Shown piece after piece: positions 1-6,726 of a stretch of 9,094 nt of DNA. The DNA is from Clostridia bacterium (GTDB lineage: Bacteria; Bacillota_A; Clostridia; Oscillospirales; CAG-272). The notes beneath the pieces were generated by a model that did no database searches, had not been told where the DNA came from, and saw only the letters and a list, made by a program, of their open reading frames with translations. The position numbers and the translations under genes are program-made. The stretch spans positions 1 to 9,094 of the forward strand of contig JAFZCF010000039.1 in assembly GCA_017552165.1 (NCBI GenBank), in the 5' to 3' direction. Numbering within the stretch: position 1 is the first letter of the stretch; every line of letters starts with the position of its first letter.

Positions 1-649
1 AGCCGCACACGCTGAACGAGAAGTTCGAGAATTTGTCCTCCGCCTTGCGCTCGCGCACTCCGGGATCGGAGGAAAGCCAGGACGTGGGCGAACCCTCGGA
101 CTCGAATCTCTTGTTGTTGCTCCCGAAGGAGATGCCGGTTATGAGCTTGCTGCGGTTTTTCTTTCCGAAAAGGCAGAGGAAGCTCGCGAGCGCTATGCCG
201 GCGCCGAGCGGCTGGCCGCCGTCCGTCGTCCCGCTGAGGATGCAGCCGTCTATGTCGTCGTATTTGGCGATGAAAGTACGCGCGACGAATGAGCCCATGC
301 TGTGCCCGAAAAGGAAATAGGGCAGGGACGGATAGGTTTTTTTCATTATGTCGTGAAGTATGTGGAGATCGTCGGCGAGATCGCGGTAGTCGTCGATGAC
401 ACCGAGATCGCGGTCCGTCGGCGCGGTCTTGCCGTGGCCTATATGGTCGTTTCCGCACACTACGAAGCCCATATCGACCATGCGGGGGATAAATCCCTCG
501 GTCTCATATCTCCCGATATGCTCGACCATCCCGTGGCTTATCTGAAATACGCCCTTCGGGGCGGCGTTTTCCGGCGTGTAAACGTAGTATCTGACGGTGT
601 TTTTGCCGTCTGTGGATACGAAGGTACCCTCGGTTTTTGAATAACTCAT
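1..649 (-). CDS. Alpha/beta hydrolase, serine aminopeptidase S33 / monoglyceride-lipase-like (3' end beyond window)
   Basis: This is the N-terminal 216 residues of a cytoplasmic alpha/beta hydrolase; the reading frame is open to the left edge, so the C-terminus is missing. Visible landmarks are the oxyanion-loop HGM at residues 39-41, the strand and turn NDHIGHGKT at about 67-75, and the nucleophile elbow GHSMGS at 115-120 with Ser117 as the predicted catalytic serine. The cap region begins near residue 142. The catalytic Asp and His would lie beyond the edge. This layout is known from the Hydrolase_4 group (lysophospholipases, monoacylglycerol lipases), so an ester of a lipid or a similar small molecule is the likely substrate; the true one cannot be read here. 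The ATG at 649-647 is preceded by a strong GGAGG (659-655), and the gene starts 21 nt after the PfkB-like gene ends, so it is probably the sixth gene of the operon. There is no signal peptide. Confidence 0.9.
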   Translation of the reverse strand, partial: MSYSKTEGTFVSTDGKNTVRYYVYTPENAAPKGVFQISHGMVEHIGRYETEGFIPRMVDMGFVVCGNDHIGHGKTAPTDRDLGVIDDYRDLADDLHILHDIMKKTYPSLPYFLFGHSMGSFVARTFIAKYDDIDGCILSGTTDGGQPLGAGIALASFLCLFGKKNRSKLITGISFGSNNKRFESEGSPTSWLSSDPGVRERKAEDKFSNFSFSVCG

Positions 650-654
650 TTATT

Positions 655-659
655 CCTCC
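655..659 (-). promoter_or_regulatory. Shine-Dalgarno site of the hydrolase gene
   Basis: The minus strand reads TGGAGGAATAAATG, with a perfect GGAGG five bases before the ATG. It is the strongest ribosome site in the window and lies inside the 21-nt gap after the PfkB-like stop codon. The last gene can therefore be translated independently of its neighbour. Confidence 0.85.
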
Positions 660-670
660 ATGACGCTGAG

Positions 671-1630
671 TCACAATTTAATTCCGTTTTGCTGAGCGAA
701 CTTTCTGATACCGGCGTCGTTCGGGAGCATTCCGCTGCCGGACGTCACGTACGCGGCGACGGCCGCCGCCCCGTACTCGCAGGAGCTTCTGAGATCCCCC
801 TCGCTCTCTATATACGAGTGCACGAACATGGCGGTGAAGAGCGCGTCGTTTGCCCTCGCGTCGGCCGGCGGGATGTCGTACGCCGGGATAAACGAATAGA
901 ACGAACTGTCGCTCACGAAAAAGCCTCGTTCCGGGAGTCTCAGCACCACGTAGTCGGATTTAATAAGCTCCGACAGCCGCGCAACTGCCCTGAGACAGCC
1001 GCTCTGATCGCTGAGCGCTATCCCCGTTATCGCCGTCACGCGCTCCTCGGGCAGCGAAAGGACGTCGCATTTTCCGAGGGCTCTTAATGACTGCGCGTCG
1101 GTGCAGTCGGCGACGAAGAGCGCCGAGCTCCGTTTCTGCGTCTTTTCGGAGATGATCCCGTAGCCAACCTGAGACACACCGTTCAAGAGGACTGTTATCT
1201 CGGGATAGCACATGAAGGCGTCCCCGACCACCTCCGGGGTGATCTCGTAGCCGTCCGGACGGACGAGCACCGTTTCGGGGGGATATTTTTCGGTTTTCGG
1301 AAGGATTATCCTCATCGGCGTGCCGGAGGCCGCGTCCTGTCTCACGAACCTCGGATCGAACTTTCCGCGTCCCGGGACGTCGATGCCCGAGATCTGACGG
1401 GATACGGTCTTCCCGTCGGGGTCGGTGCCGATTACGGAGCAGAGCAGTGCCTCATACCCGAAACAGGCGAGAGCGACCGCCGCGCTCAGGCCGTCCCCGC
1501 CCGCGCCGGTCTCGACTTCCCCGCGGGAAACGAGCCGTCCGGGGCCGTCCCGCGTGAGAGCCGGGATCTCGGCTTCGCGGCAGACCTCGCCGATAACAAG
1601 AATCCTTTTTGAATGCTCCGGTACCGTCAT
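671..1630 (-). CDS. PfkB/ribokinase-fold protein with degenerate active-site motifs
   Basis: This 319-residue cytoplasmic protein has the length and order of a PfkB-family sugar or nucleoside kinase. Residues 44-58 (GGDGLSAAVALACFG) match the N-terminal family signature and VIGTDPDGK (66-74) follows it. VVLRLPERGFFV (228-239) matches the strand before the ATP site, and Asp262 in ARANDALF (259-266) sits where the catalytic base belongs. Several key positions differ from the family: the usual Asp of the first strand is Glu19, the substrate-binding Asn is Ser49, the NxxE motif is absent near 192-196, and the GAGD anion hole reads RAND (259-262). It may be a kinase with an unusual substrate, a binding protein, or a pseudokinase. 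The frame is open upstream to 1801, but the ATG at 1630 is chosen because it has a GGAG 7 bases upstream, forms an ATGA overlap with the NlpC/P60 gene, and starts just before the first strand of the fold. Confidence 0.85.
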   Translation of the reverse strand: MTVPEHSKRILVIGEVCREAEIPALTRDGPGRLVSRGEVETGAGGDGLSAAVALACFGYEALLCSVIGTDPDGKTVSRQISGIDVPGRGKFDPRFVRQDAASGTPMRIILPKTEKYPPETVLVRPDGYEITPEVVGDAFMCYPEITVLLNGVSQVGYGIISEKTQKRSSALFVADCTDAQSLRALGKCDVLSLPEERVTAITGIALSDQSGCLRAVARLSELIKSDYVVLRLPERGFFVSDSSFYSFIPAYDIPPADARANDALFTAMFVHSYIESEGDLRSSCEYGAAAVAAYVTSGSGMLPNDAGIRKFAQQNGIKL

Positions 1631-3255
1631 TTTTTGTCTCCAGTCACTTTTATGTGATATATCGCGCTCACCTGAGCGCCGACGTGGTCGTTGTTCCACG
1701 GGTCGCCGATCTCCTCGACCGTCGTGAGGTCTACTCCCTGGGGGTACGTGCAGTGTGCGACGAAGTCCTTGCCCTTCCAGGTCGCTACGTAGATTGCGCA
1801 ATGCGCGTTCGGCGTCCCGCTGCCGGATCTGAATATTATTATGTCTCCCGGCGCGAGCTTTTCCCGGTCTACGTCGTCGAAGCTCTTGCCGATAAGCTCG
1901 ACCGGTCTGCCGTAAAGCGAGCCGGTGCCGAGCTTCAGCGCGAGCTGCCAGGTTTTTACCGCTTTGAGATTATACCCGCCCGAGGTGTAGTACGAAAAAC
2001 ACTTCTGCAGGTTGTTCACGTTGTATCCCTCGATATTCGGGAGATAGTTCAGAAGGTAATACGCGTTGAACGAGGCGCAGATGAGGCCTTTTTTCCTGAA
2101 CAAATCGAGGTTTGGCGCAAGGCCGGTCACCGTCGAGCTGTCGGCGACGGTGTTCGCCCCGCTCGGGCTGGCGTTCATGGGGATGGAGTAGAGAACGTTA
2201 GACCTGTACTGCTTGGCCAGCCAGTTTTCGCCGTATGCGGAGAACAGCAGGCCGTCGCGTATGAGCCCCTGAACGTCGTAGCCGATATATTCGAGCGCCC
2301 GCATTATCGGCGTGTCGATTATCTCCTCGGGATAGCTGCGGCATATCTCGAAATCCCTGTCTTCTCCGCAGACCGTGCAGTGATATCTTTTTATCCCCTC
2401 GTCGTTCTCGTCCTTCCAGACCCAGAATCCCTCGCCGTATCTGTGCCCCATGGACTGCCCGACGAAATTGCCGCACCACATGCAGATATACGGAACGTAG
2501 CAGGTGCGCGAAAGATATACGTGATCGACGGGCTCCACTTTGCCGCTCTGTTCCTTTTTGCAGTGAGAGCAGTAAAACGTGTATAGGCCCTCGTCGGAGC
2601 AGGTCGGGGCCGTAGTCACGGTGAGCTCCCCGACGGTGTGGCCGGACGGGACCTTTATCGTCAGCTTTGCCGTGGCGCCGCAGCGGGTGCAGACGGCGTC
2701 GACCTCTCCCCCGCGGGATCTCGCCGAGCCGGTCGCCGTCGCCGTGTAGGCGTGCCAGAGACGCGGGGTGTATTCCTCTTTCCGTTCGGCTCCGCAAAGG
2801 CGGCAGGTATAAACGGTATATCCCGGCTTGCTGCACGTCGGATCGGTTTTGCCCGATTCCTCGAATTCGTGGCTGACCGGCTCCGTCCTGTCGGTAAACT
2901 CGGAGACTCCGCACTTTTTACACGATATCACGGTCACGCCCCCCGTCGTGCAGGTCGGAGGGATGACCGTCGCCTCCATGTCGTGCCCCGCCGCGGGGAT
3001 TGTTTCCGTCGTGCTTTCGCCGCAGAGCCGGCATACGAGGACGCGCCGGCCGGGCTCGGTGCAGGTCGGGGCGGTATAGCTCCCGGTCACGAACTCATGC
3101 CCGCACACGCCGGGCGGGAGGGAGACGACGGGTTCGGTCTCGGCCGCCCTTCCCGAAAAGTCTTTCGACGCGTAAAGGGCGCCGACGAGCGCGGCAAAAA
3201 CGAGCGCGGCGGCGGATATCCTTATTATCGTGTGCGTCGGGACTTTGTTTTTCAT
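1627..3255 (-). CDS. Exported protein with CxxC repeats and a C-terminal NlpC/P60-like cysteine peptidase domain
   Basis: The 542-residue product begins with a basic tip and one hydrophobic segment (about 10-29). This is a signal peptide or membrane anchor without a lipobox cysteine, so the rest should be outside the cell. Residues 51-296 carry seven CxxC pairs (75/78, 112/115, 151/154, 189/192, 229/232, 258/261, 293/296), most with a preceding PTC and a following His. A linker (about 300-385) leads to an NlpC/P60-like domain: Cys393 in GLICASFNAYY, His485 in NAHCAIYV after PGDIIIF (469-475), and a possible third polar residue, His501. Known relatives cut peptide bonds of cell-wall peptides. 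The usual DCSG around the cysteine is ICAS here, so activity is inferred. The start is firm: an in-frame TAA directly precedes the ATG. It lies 13 nt after polA with no Shine-Dalgarno sequence and overlaps the next gene by 4 nt. Confidence 0.85.
   Translation of the reverse strand: MKNKVPTHTIIRISAAALVFAALVGALYASKDFSGRAAETEPVVSLPPGVCGHEFVTGSYTAPTCTEPGRRVLVCRLCGESTTETIPAAGHDMEATVIPPTCTTGGVTVISCKKCGVSEFTDRTEPVSHEFEESGKTDPTCSKPGYTVYTCRLCGAERKEEYTPRLWHAYTATATGSARSRGGEVDAVCTRCGATAKLTIKVPSGHTVGELTVTTAPTCSDEGLYTFYCSHCKKEQSGKVEPVDHVYLSRTCYVPYICMWCGNFVGQSMGHRYGEGFWVWKDENDEGIKRYHCTVCGEDRDFEICRSYPEEIIDTPIMRALEYIGYDVQGLIRDGLLFSAYGENWLAKQYRSNVLYSIPMNASPSGANTVADSSTVTGLAPNLDLFRKKGLICASFNAYYLLNYLPNIEGYNVNNLQKCFSYYTSGGYNLKAVKTWQLALKLGTGSLYGRPVELIGKSFDDVDREKLAPGDIIIFRSGSGTPNAHCAIYVATWKGKDFVAHCTYPQGVDLTTVEEIGDPWNNDHVGAQVSAIYHIKVTGDKK
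1638..1641 (-). promoter_or_regulatory. Shine-Dalgarno site that fixes the PfkB-like start
   Basis: The minus strand reads CTGGAGACAAAAAATGA. GGAG lies 7 bases before the ATG at 1630, inside the 3' end of the upstream coding region. It argues for this ATG rather than the 57-codon longer start at 1801, whose extra residues are Arg-rich and look like an out-of-frame shadow of the NlpC/P60 gene. Confidence 0.75.
2368..3105 (-). repeat. Protein-level repeat array: seven CxxC units in the exported protein
   Basis: The units are about 37-40 residues long. In four of them the spacing is exact: PTC, nine residues, C-x2-C, usually then G, about 12-13 residues, His (cysteines 65/75/78, 102/112/115, 141/151/154, 219/229/232). 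The fourth unit lacks the PTC, the sixth is shortened (252/258/261), and the seventh keeps only the CxxC pair (293/296). Some repetition survives in the DNA: the 11-mer GTGCAGGTCGG occurs at 2948-2958 and 3059-3069 with near copies around 2600 and 2831. Similar PTC...CxxCG modules are known in clostridial surface proteins. Zinc binding by the Cys/His set is an inference. Confidence 0.85.
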
Positions 3256-3268
3256 TTAATCAAGCGGG

Positions 3269-5776
3269 TCAGTTGTGACAGTCGAACCAGCTTTTGCCGA
3301 TCCCGGTCTCGACCGTGAGCGGCACGCCGAGCTCGACTGCGTTTTCCATTTCCTCTCTGAGTATTCCGGCGACCTCATCCGCGATTTCGGTGCGGGATTC
3401 GACTATGAGTTCGTCGTGTATCTGAAGGACGAGCCGGGCGTCGAGCCCCGTTTTTTCAAGTCTTTCGCTGACGTTTATCATGGCGAGCTTTATGATGTCT
3501 GCCGCAGTGCCCTGTATCGGGCTGTTCCGCGCTATCCTCTCGCCGGCCGCCCTCACGGTCTTTTTTGGAGAGCGCAGTTCGGGGATCTGGCGGCGGCGCC
3601 CGAAGAGCGTCGTCACGTAGCCGTTTTTGTCGGCAAACGCGATCGTTTCGCTGAGAAATTCGCTTATTTCCGGGAATCCGGCGAGATAGTTCGATATATA
3701 TTCCTGCGCCTCGTAGCGCGGGACGCCGAGGTCCTTGGCGAGGGAAAAAGCGCTCATTCCGTAAAGAATGCCGAAATTGACGGTTTTCGCCTTTTTTCGC
3801 ATATCGGGCGTCACGAGCTCCTGAGGAACTCCGAAGACCGACGCCGCCGTGCGGCGGTGGATGTCCTCTCCCCTGAGGAACGATTCGGTCATCGCGGCGT
3901 CAGACGAAAGCGCGGCGAGCACTCTCAGCTCTATCTGGGAATAGTCCGCGTCGATGAGTACGTGACCGTCGTCGCGGGATATGAAAAACTTTCTCATCCT
4001 GCGCCCGAGGTCAGACCTTATCGGTATGTTCTGCAGATTCGGGTCGGAGGACGACAGTCTGCCTGTCGAGGCGACCTTCTGATTGAACGTCGTGTGTATC
4101 CGCGCGTCCCCGTCGGCGTAGGCGATGAGCCCGTCGGTATAGGTTGAGCGGAGCTTTGATATTTTTCTGTATTCGAGTATTTTGTCAACGATGGGGTGAA
4201 AGGGAGAGAGCCCTTCGAGCGACTCGGCGTCCGTCGTGCGCCCTCCCGCGCCGCGCTTAGGCGTCGGGAGTTTCAACTCGTCGTAAAGCACCTCGGCGAG
4301 CTGCTTCGGCGAGTTGACGTTGAATTCGCGTCCGGCGAGCTCGCAGACCTCTTCTCTGAGGACCGCTTCGCGTTTTCCGAGTTCTTCGGAAAACTCACGC
4401 AGGCCGGGGACGTCGATCTTTATTCCGACCTGCTCCATCCCGGTGAGGACGCGGCAGAGCGGGGTCTCTATCTTTTCAAAGATCGTCGTCTGTCCGGTCT
4501 CGGAGATGCGTCTGTCTAGAACTTTTTTCAGATCGAAAAGCACGGCGGGCGCGTCGAAATTCTCGGGCAGGGAAACGCCGAGATTGCGGAACGCCGACGC
4601 CTTTATCCCGTGATCCGAGTCGTTCGGGTCGCAGATATAGTCGGCGACGGACGCGTCCCACAGCGTCGCGCGTATATCCGGGCGCACGGCGTACATCGCC
4701 TTCGCGTCGGCAACGGCGACGGTCTTTTCGGGGTCGGAAAGCAGCGCGCCGACCGCGTTTTCGTCGGCGAGATACTCGTTTTCCCCGTCAAAGACCACCG
4801 CTCCGTGAAGGGCGACGACGGGCGCCTCCGACCCTCGGAAGGGAGGGAGATCCGTCTCGTCCCTCTGCACGTAGGTCTTTTCGCTCTCCGGCGCCTTTTC
4901 GGGGGCGGCGGCGCTTATCTGCCTGACGTTTTCGAGCACCTTTGCCATGCCGTATTTGGTGAGGACCGGCTCGGCGGAGGCGAGGTCGGGACCGGTGAAC
5001 GAAGAAAGCGAAAGGGCGTCTTCTATCGGCGCGTCCCTCACGATACGGGACAGGAAGAGCGAGAAATACGCGTCCTCGCGCCCCTCCGTGAGCTTTGTCC
5101 CCCACGCCTTTTTCTTTTCGGATATCTCGTCTATATGTTCGTAAACGCCGTCGAGACTCCCGTACGCGGCGATGAGCTCGAGCGCCGATTTTTCGCCTAT
5201 GCCGCGCACCCCGGGTATATTGTCGCTCGTGTCGCCGAGGAGGGCCTTGTACGATACGAAGCTCTCGGGCGTGAGCCCGGGATATTTCTCGGCAAAGGCG
5301 GCGGGGTCGTATTCCACTATCCCCTTGTGCCCCTTGTAGAGCACCGTGACCCTGTCGCTTATGAGCTGAAAGGAGTCGCGGTCTCCCGTCACGATATACG
5401 CGTGAGAGCCCTCCGGCGTGAGGGACGCGAGCGTCCCGAGCACGTCGTCGGCTTCAAAATCCTTTATCTCGAAAGACCTTACGCCCACGGCGTCGAGGCA
5501 TTCCTTGATTATCGGGAACTGCTCGATCAGGTCCTGCGGCGCTCTCTGACGCCCTGCCTTGTATTCGCTGTATTCACGGTTGCGGAAGGTGCCCCCGTGA
5601 GGGTCGAACGCAACTCCGCAGTGGTCGGGCTCGAGGGCTTTGATGTATTTTATGAGGATGTTCAGCGTCCCGACGACGGCGTTGAGGTTTTTGCCGTCCG
5701 GGGTCATGAGCGGCGGCATGCCGTAATAGCTGCTGAACATCACGCTGTTGCCGTCTATCAGAAGGGTGTTTTTCAT
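3269..5776 (-). CDS. polA: DNA polymerase I (5' nuclease plus polymerase, proofreading site absent)
   Basis: This enzyme fills gaps and removes RNA primers in replication and excision repair. The 835-residue length is close to Taq polymerase. The N-terminal 5' nuclease shows Asp8, DFEADD (106-111), TGDRD (130-134) and GDTSDNIPGV (181-190), followed by the helix-hairpin-helix GIGEKSA. The middle domain (about 318-430) keeps scaffold pieces such as WDASVADYICDP (373-384) but has no DxE or other acidic proofreading set, so 3'-5' exonuclease activity is predicted to be lost. The polymerase has motif A DYSQIELR (611-618), motif B RKKAKTVNFGILYG (660-673) with Phe668, and motif C QIHDE (785-789), so Asp611 and Asp788 are the metal ligands. 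The ATG overlaps the stop of the DUF368 gene as ATGA, with only a weak purine run upstream, suggesting coupled translation. Identification is secure. Confidence 0.98.
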   Translation of the reverse strand: MKNTLLIDGNSVMFSSYYGMPPLMTPDGKNLNAVVGTLNILIKYIKALEPDHCGVAFDPHGGTFRNREYSEYKAGRQRAPQDLIEQFPIIKECLDAVGVRSFEIKDFEADDVLGTLASLTPEGSHAYIVTGDRDSFQLISDRVTVLYKGHKGIVEYDPAAFAEKYPGLTPESFVSYKALLGDTSDNIPGVRGIGEKSALELIAAYGSLDGVYEHIDEISEKKKAWGTKLTEGREDAYFSLFLSRIVRDAPIEDALSLSSFTGPDLASAEPVLTKYGMAKVLENVRQISAAAPEKAPESEKTYVQRDETDLPPFRGSEAPVVALHGAVVFDGENEYLADENAVGALLSDPEKTVAVADAKAMYAVRPDIRATLWDASVADYICDPNDSDHGIKASAFRNLGVSLPENFDAPAVLFDLKKVLDRRISETGQTTIFEKIETPLCRVLTGMEQVGIKIDVPGLREFSEELGKREAVLREEVCELAGREFNVNSPKQLAEVLYDELKLPTPKRGAGGRTTDAESLEGLSPFHPIVDKILEYRKISKLRSTYTDGLIAYADGDARIHTTFNQKVASTGRLSSSDPNLQNIPIRSDLGRRMRKFFISRDDGHVLIDADYSQIELRVLAALSSDAAMTESFLRGEDIHRRTAASVFGVPQELVTPDMRKKAKTVNFGILYGMSAFSLAKDLGVPRYEAQEYISNYLAGFPEISEFLSETIAFADKNGYVTTLFGRRRQIPELRSPKKTVRAAGERIARNSPIQGTAADIIKLAMINVSERLEKTGLDARLVLQIHDELIVESRTEIADEVAGILREEMENAVELGVPLTVETGIGKSWFDCHN

Positions 5777-6714
5777 TGATCTTTTTTACCGAATTTGCGT
5801 GTGACTATGTCGAGGACGAACGAAACGGCGAAGCCGAGCGCTATGCACGCTATCCTGACGGCGAGCTCCCCGGCGCTCTTTGCGTCGTACGGGAGCAGGG
5901 GGATGACCGTCGCCGCGACGATCCCGACTATTATGTGATAAAACGTGACCGGTTTCTTCCTGATGAGAAGATCGACGGGCTTTGACAAAAGCGGCAGGGT
6001 CACGATGAAGGCGAGTGCGAAGAGAACGACGGAAAGCCAGTTTGACGCGGCGAAGGCCTCGGCAAAGCTCTCTTTTCCCGTGACGAAACGGAGCGCGTGG
6101 GAGACGACGCCAGTAATCAGACCCATGAGCGGCTCGTACAGTCCGAGGAAAAGCATTATCGTCGGGGCGGCCACCCCGGGTACTATCATGCACAGCGCCA
6201 TCAGGAATCCGCAGAGAGCGAACCACGGCGCCGAGGGTACGACGGTGACGCCCGTCCCGAAGCGGAAGAACATCAGCGCGGCGAGTATGACGGCGAAGGC
6301 GATCGCCATGCGGACGAGGTCGGGCGCGGGGTGCGCCTTTTCGCCTTCTGCGCCCTGCTCGCCGGCCGTCCTCCAGAGAGACGGGAGAGTGCCGGCTATG
6401 AGCCCGACGAAAAACGCCACGGCAATATTTTCGTTTGCCTGGAAAAGCATCTGAACGAGCTTTGCCAGCCCGAGGAAGCCGATCGCTATCCCGATCGCCG
6501 CCGGGAGCAGGACTTTCCAGTATTTTTTAATCGTTTTCGGGTGGGCGAAAACGCTGATGAGCGGCTTATAAATTCCGAATATCGTGGCGAGGACCCCGCC
6601 GCTTATGCCGGGGAGCACGGCGCCTATTCCTATGACGCAGCCGCCGAGCAGCCTGAACAGGAAGGCGCCGGCGCCCCCTGCGGCCTGTTTTTCGTTTTCC
6701 GTAATTTCCGACAT
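5773..6714 (-). CDS. popT: DUF368 family polyprenyl-phosphate transporter (PopT type)
   Basis: This is an integral membrane protein of 313 residues with about eight hydrophobic segments (roughly 18-50, 66-92, 97-115, 133-152, 163-200, 226-245, 258-276, 284-302). The family signature is present as VLPGISGG (33-40) in the first half; the matching element of the second half is VPGVAAPTIMLFLGLY (178-193). DUF368 proteins such as PopT are known to return undecaprenyl phosphate across the membrane for reuse in peptidoglycan and surface-polymer synthesis. The second motif is normally closer to PGxSGS, so the change to PGVAAP is notable. The start is fixed from above because the upstream TGA is in the same frame 12 nt earlier. 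No Shine-Dalgarno sequence precedes the ATG, so re-initiation after the helicase gene is likely. Its stop overlaps the polA start by 4 nt. The family is clear; the exact lipid carrier is inferred. Confidence 0.9.
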   Translation of the reverse strand: MSEITENEKQAAGGAGAFLFRLLGGCVIGIGAVLPGISGGVLATIFGIYKPLISVFAHPKTIKKYWKVLLPAAIGIAIGFLGLAKLVQMLFQANENIAVAFFVGLIAGTLPSLWRTAGEQGAEGEKAHPAPDLVRMAIAFAVILAALMFFRFGTGVTVVPSAPWFALCGFLMALCMIVPGVAAPTIMLFLGLYEPLMGLITGVVSHALRFVTGKESFAEAFAASNWLSVVLFALAFIVTLPLLSKPVDLLIRKKPVTFYHIIVGIVAATVIPLLPYDAKSAGELAVRIACIALGFAVSFVLDIVTRKFGKKDQ

Positions 6715-6726
6715 GGAGTTAAAAAG

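Noticed and set aside
1609..2586. 325-codon open frame on the plus strand opposite the NlpC/P60 and PfkB-like genes
   Set aside because: It is antisense to two supported genes, has no recognisable motif, and its start falls inside the PfkB-like coding region.
2198..2914. 238-codon minus-strand frame inside the CxxC-repeat gene
   Set aside because: It is Arg-rich, in a shifted frame within a well-supported gene, and has no ribosome site or motif.
2590..3069. Recurring GTGCAGGTCGG-like 11-mers considered as a CRISPR or regulatory repeat
   Set aside because: They lie in frame in the CxxC array and encode the repeated PTC motif; spacing follows protein units and there are no spacers.
4610..5779. 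389-codon open frame on the plus strand opposite polA
   Set aside because: It lies wholly antisense to a clearly identified polA, is rich in Arg, Val and Gly without domain motifs, and is the usual by-product of GC-rich codon bias.
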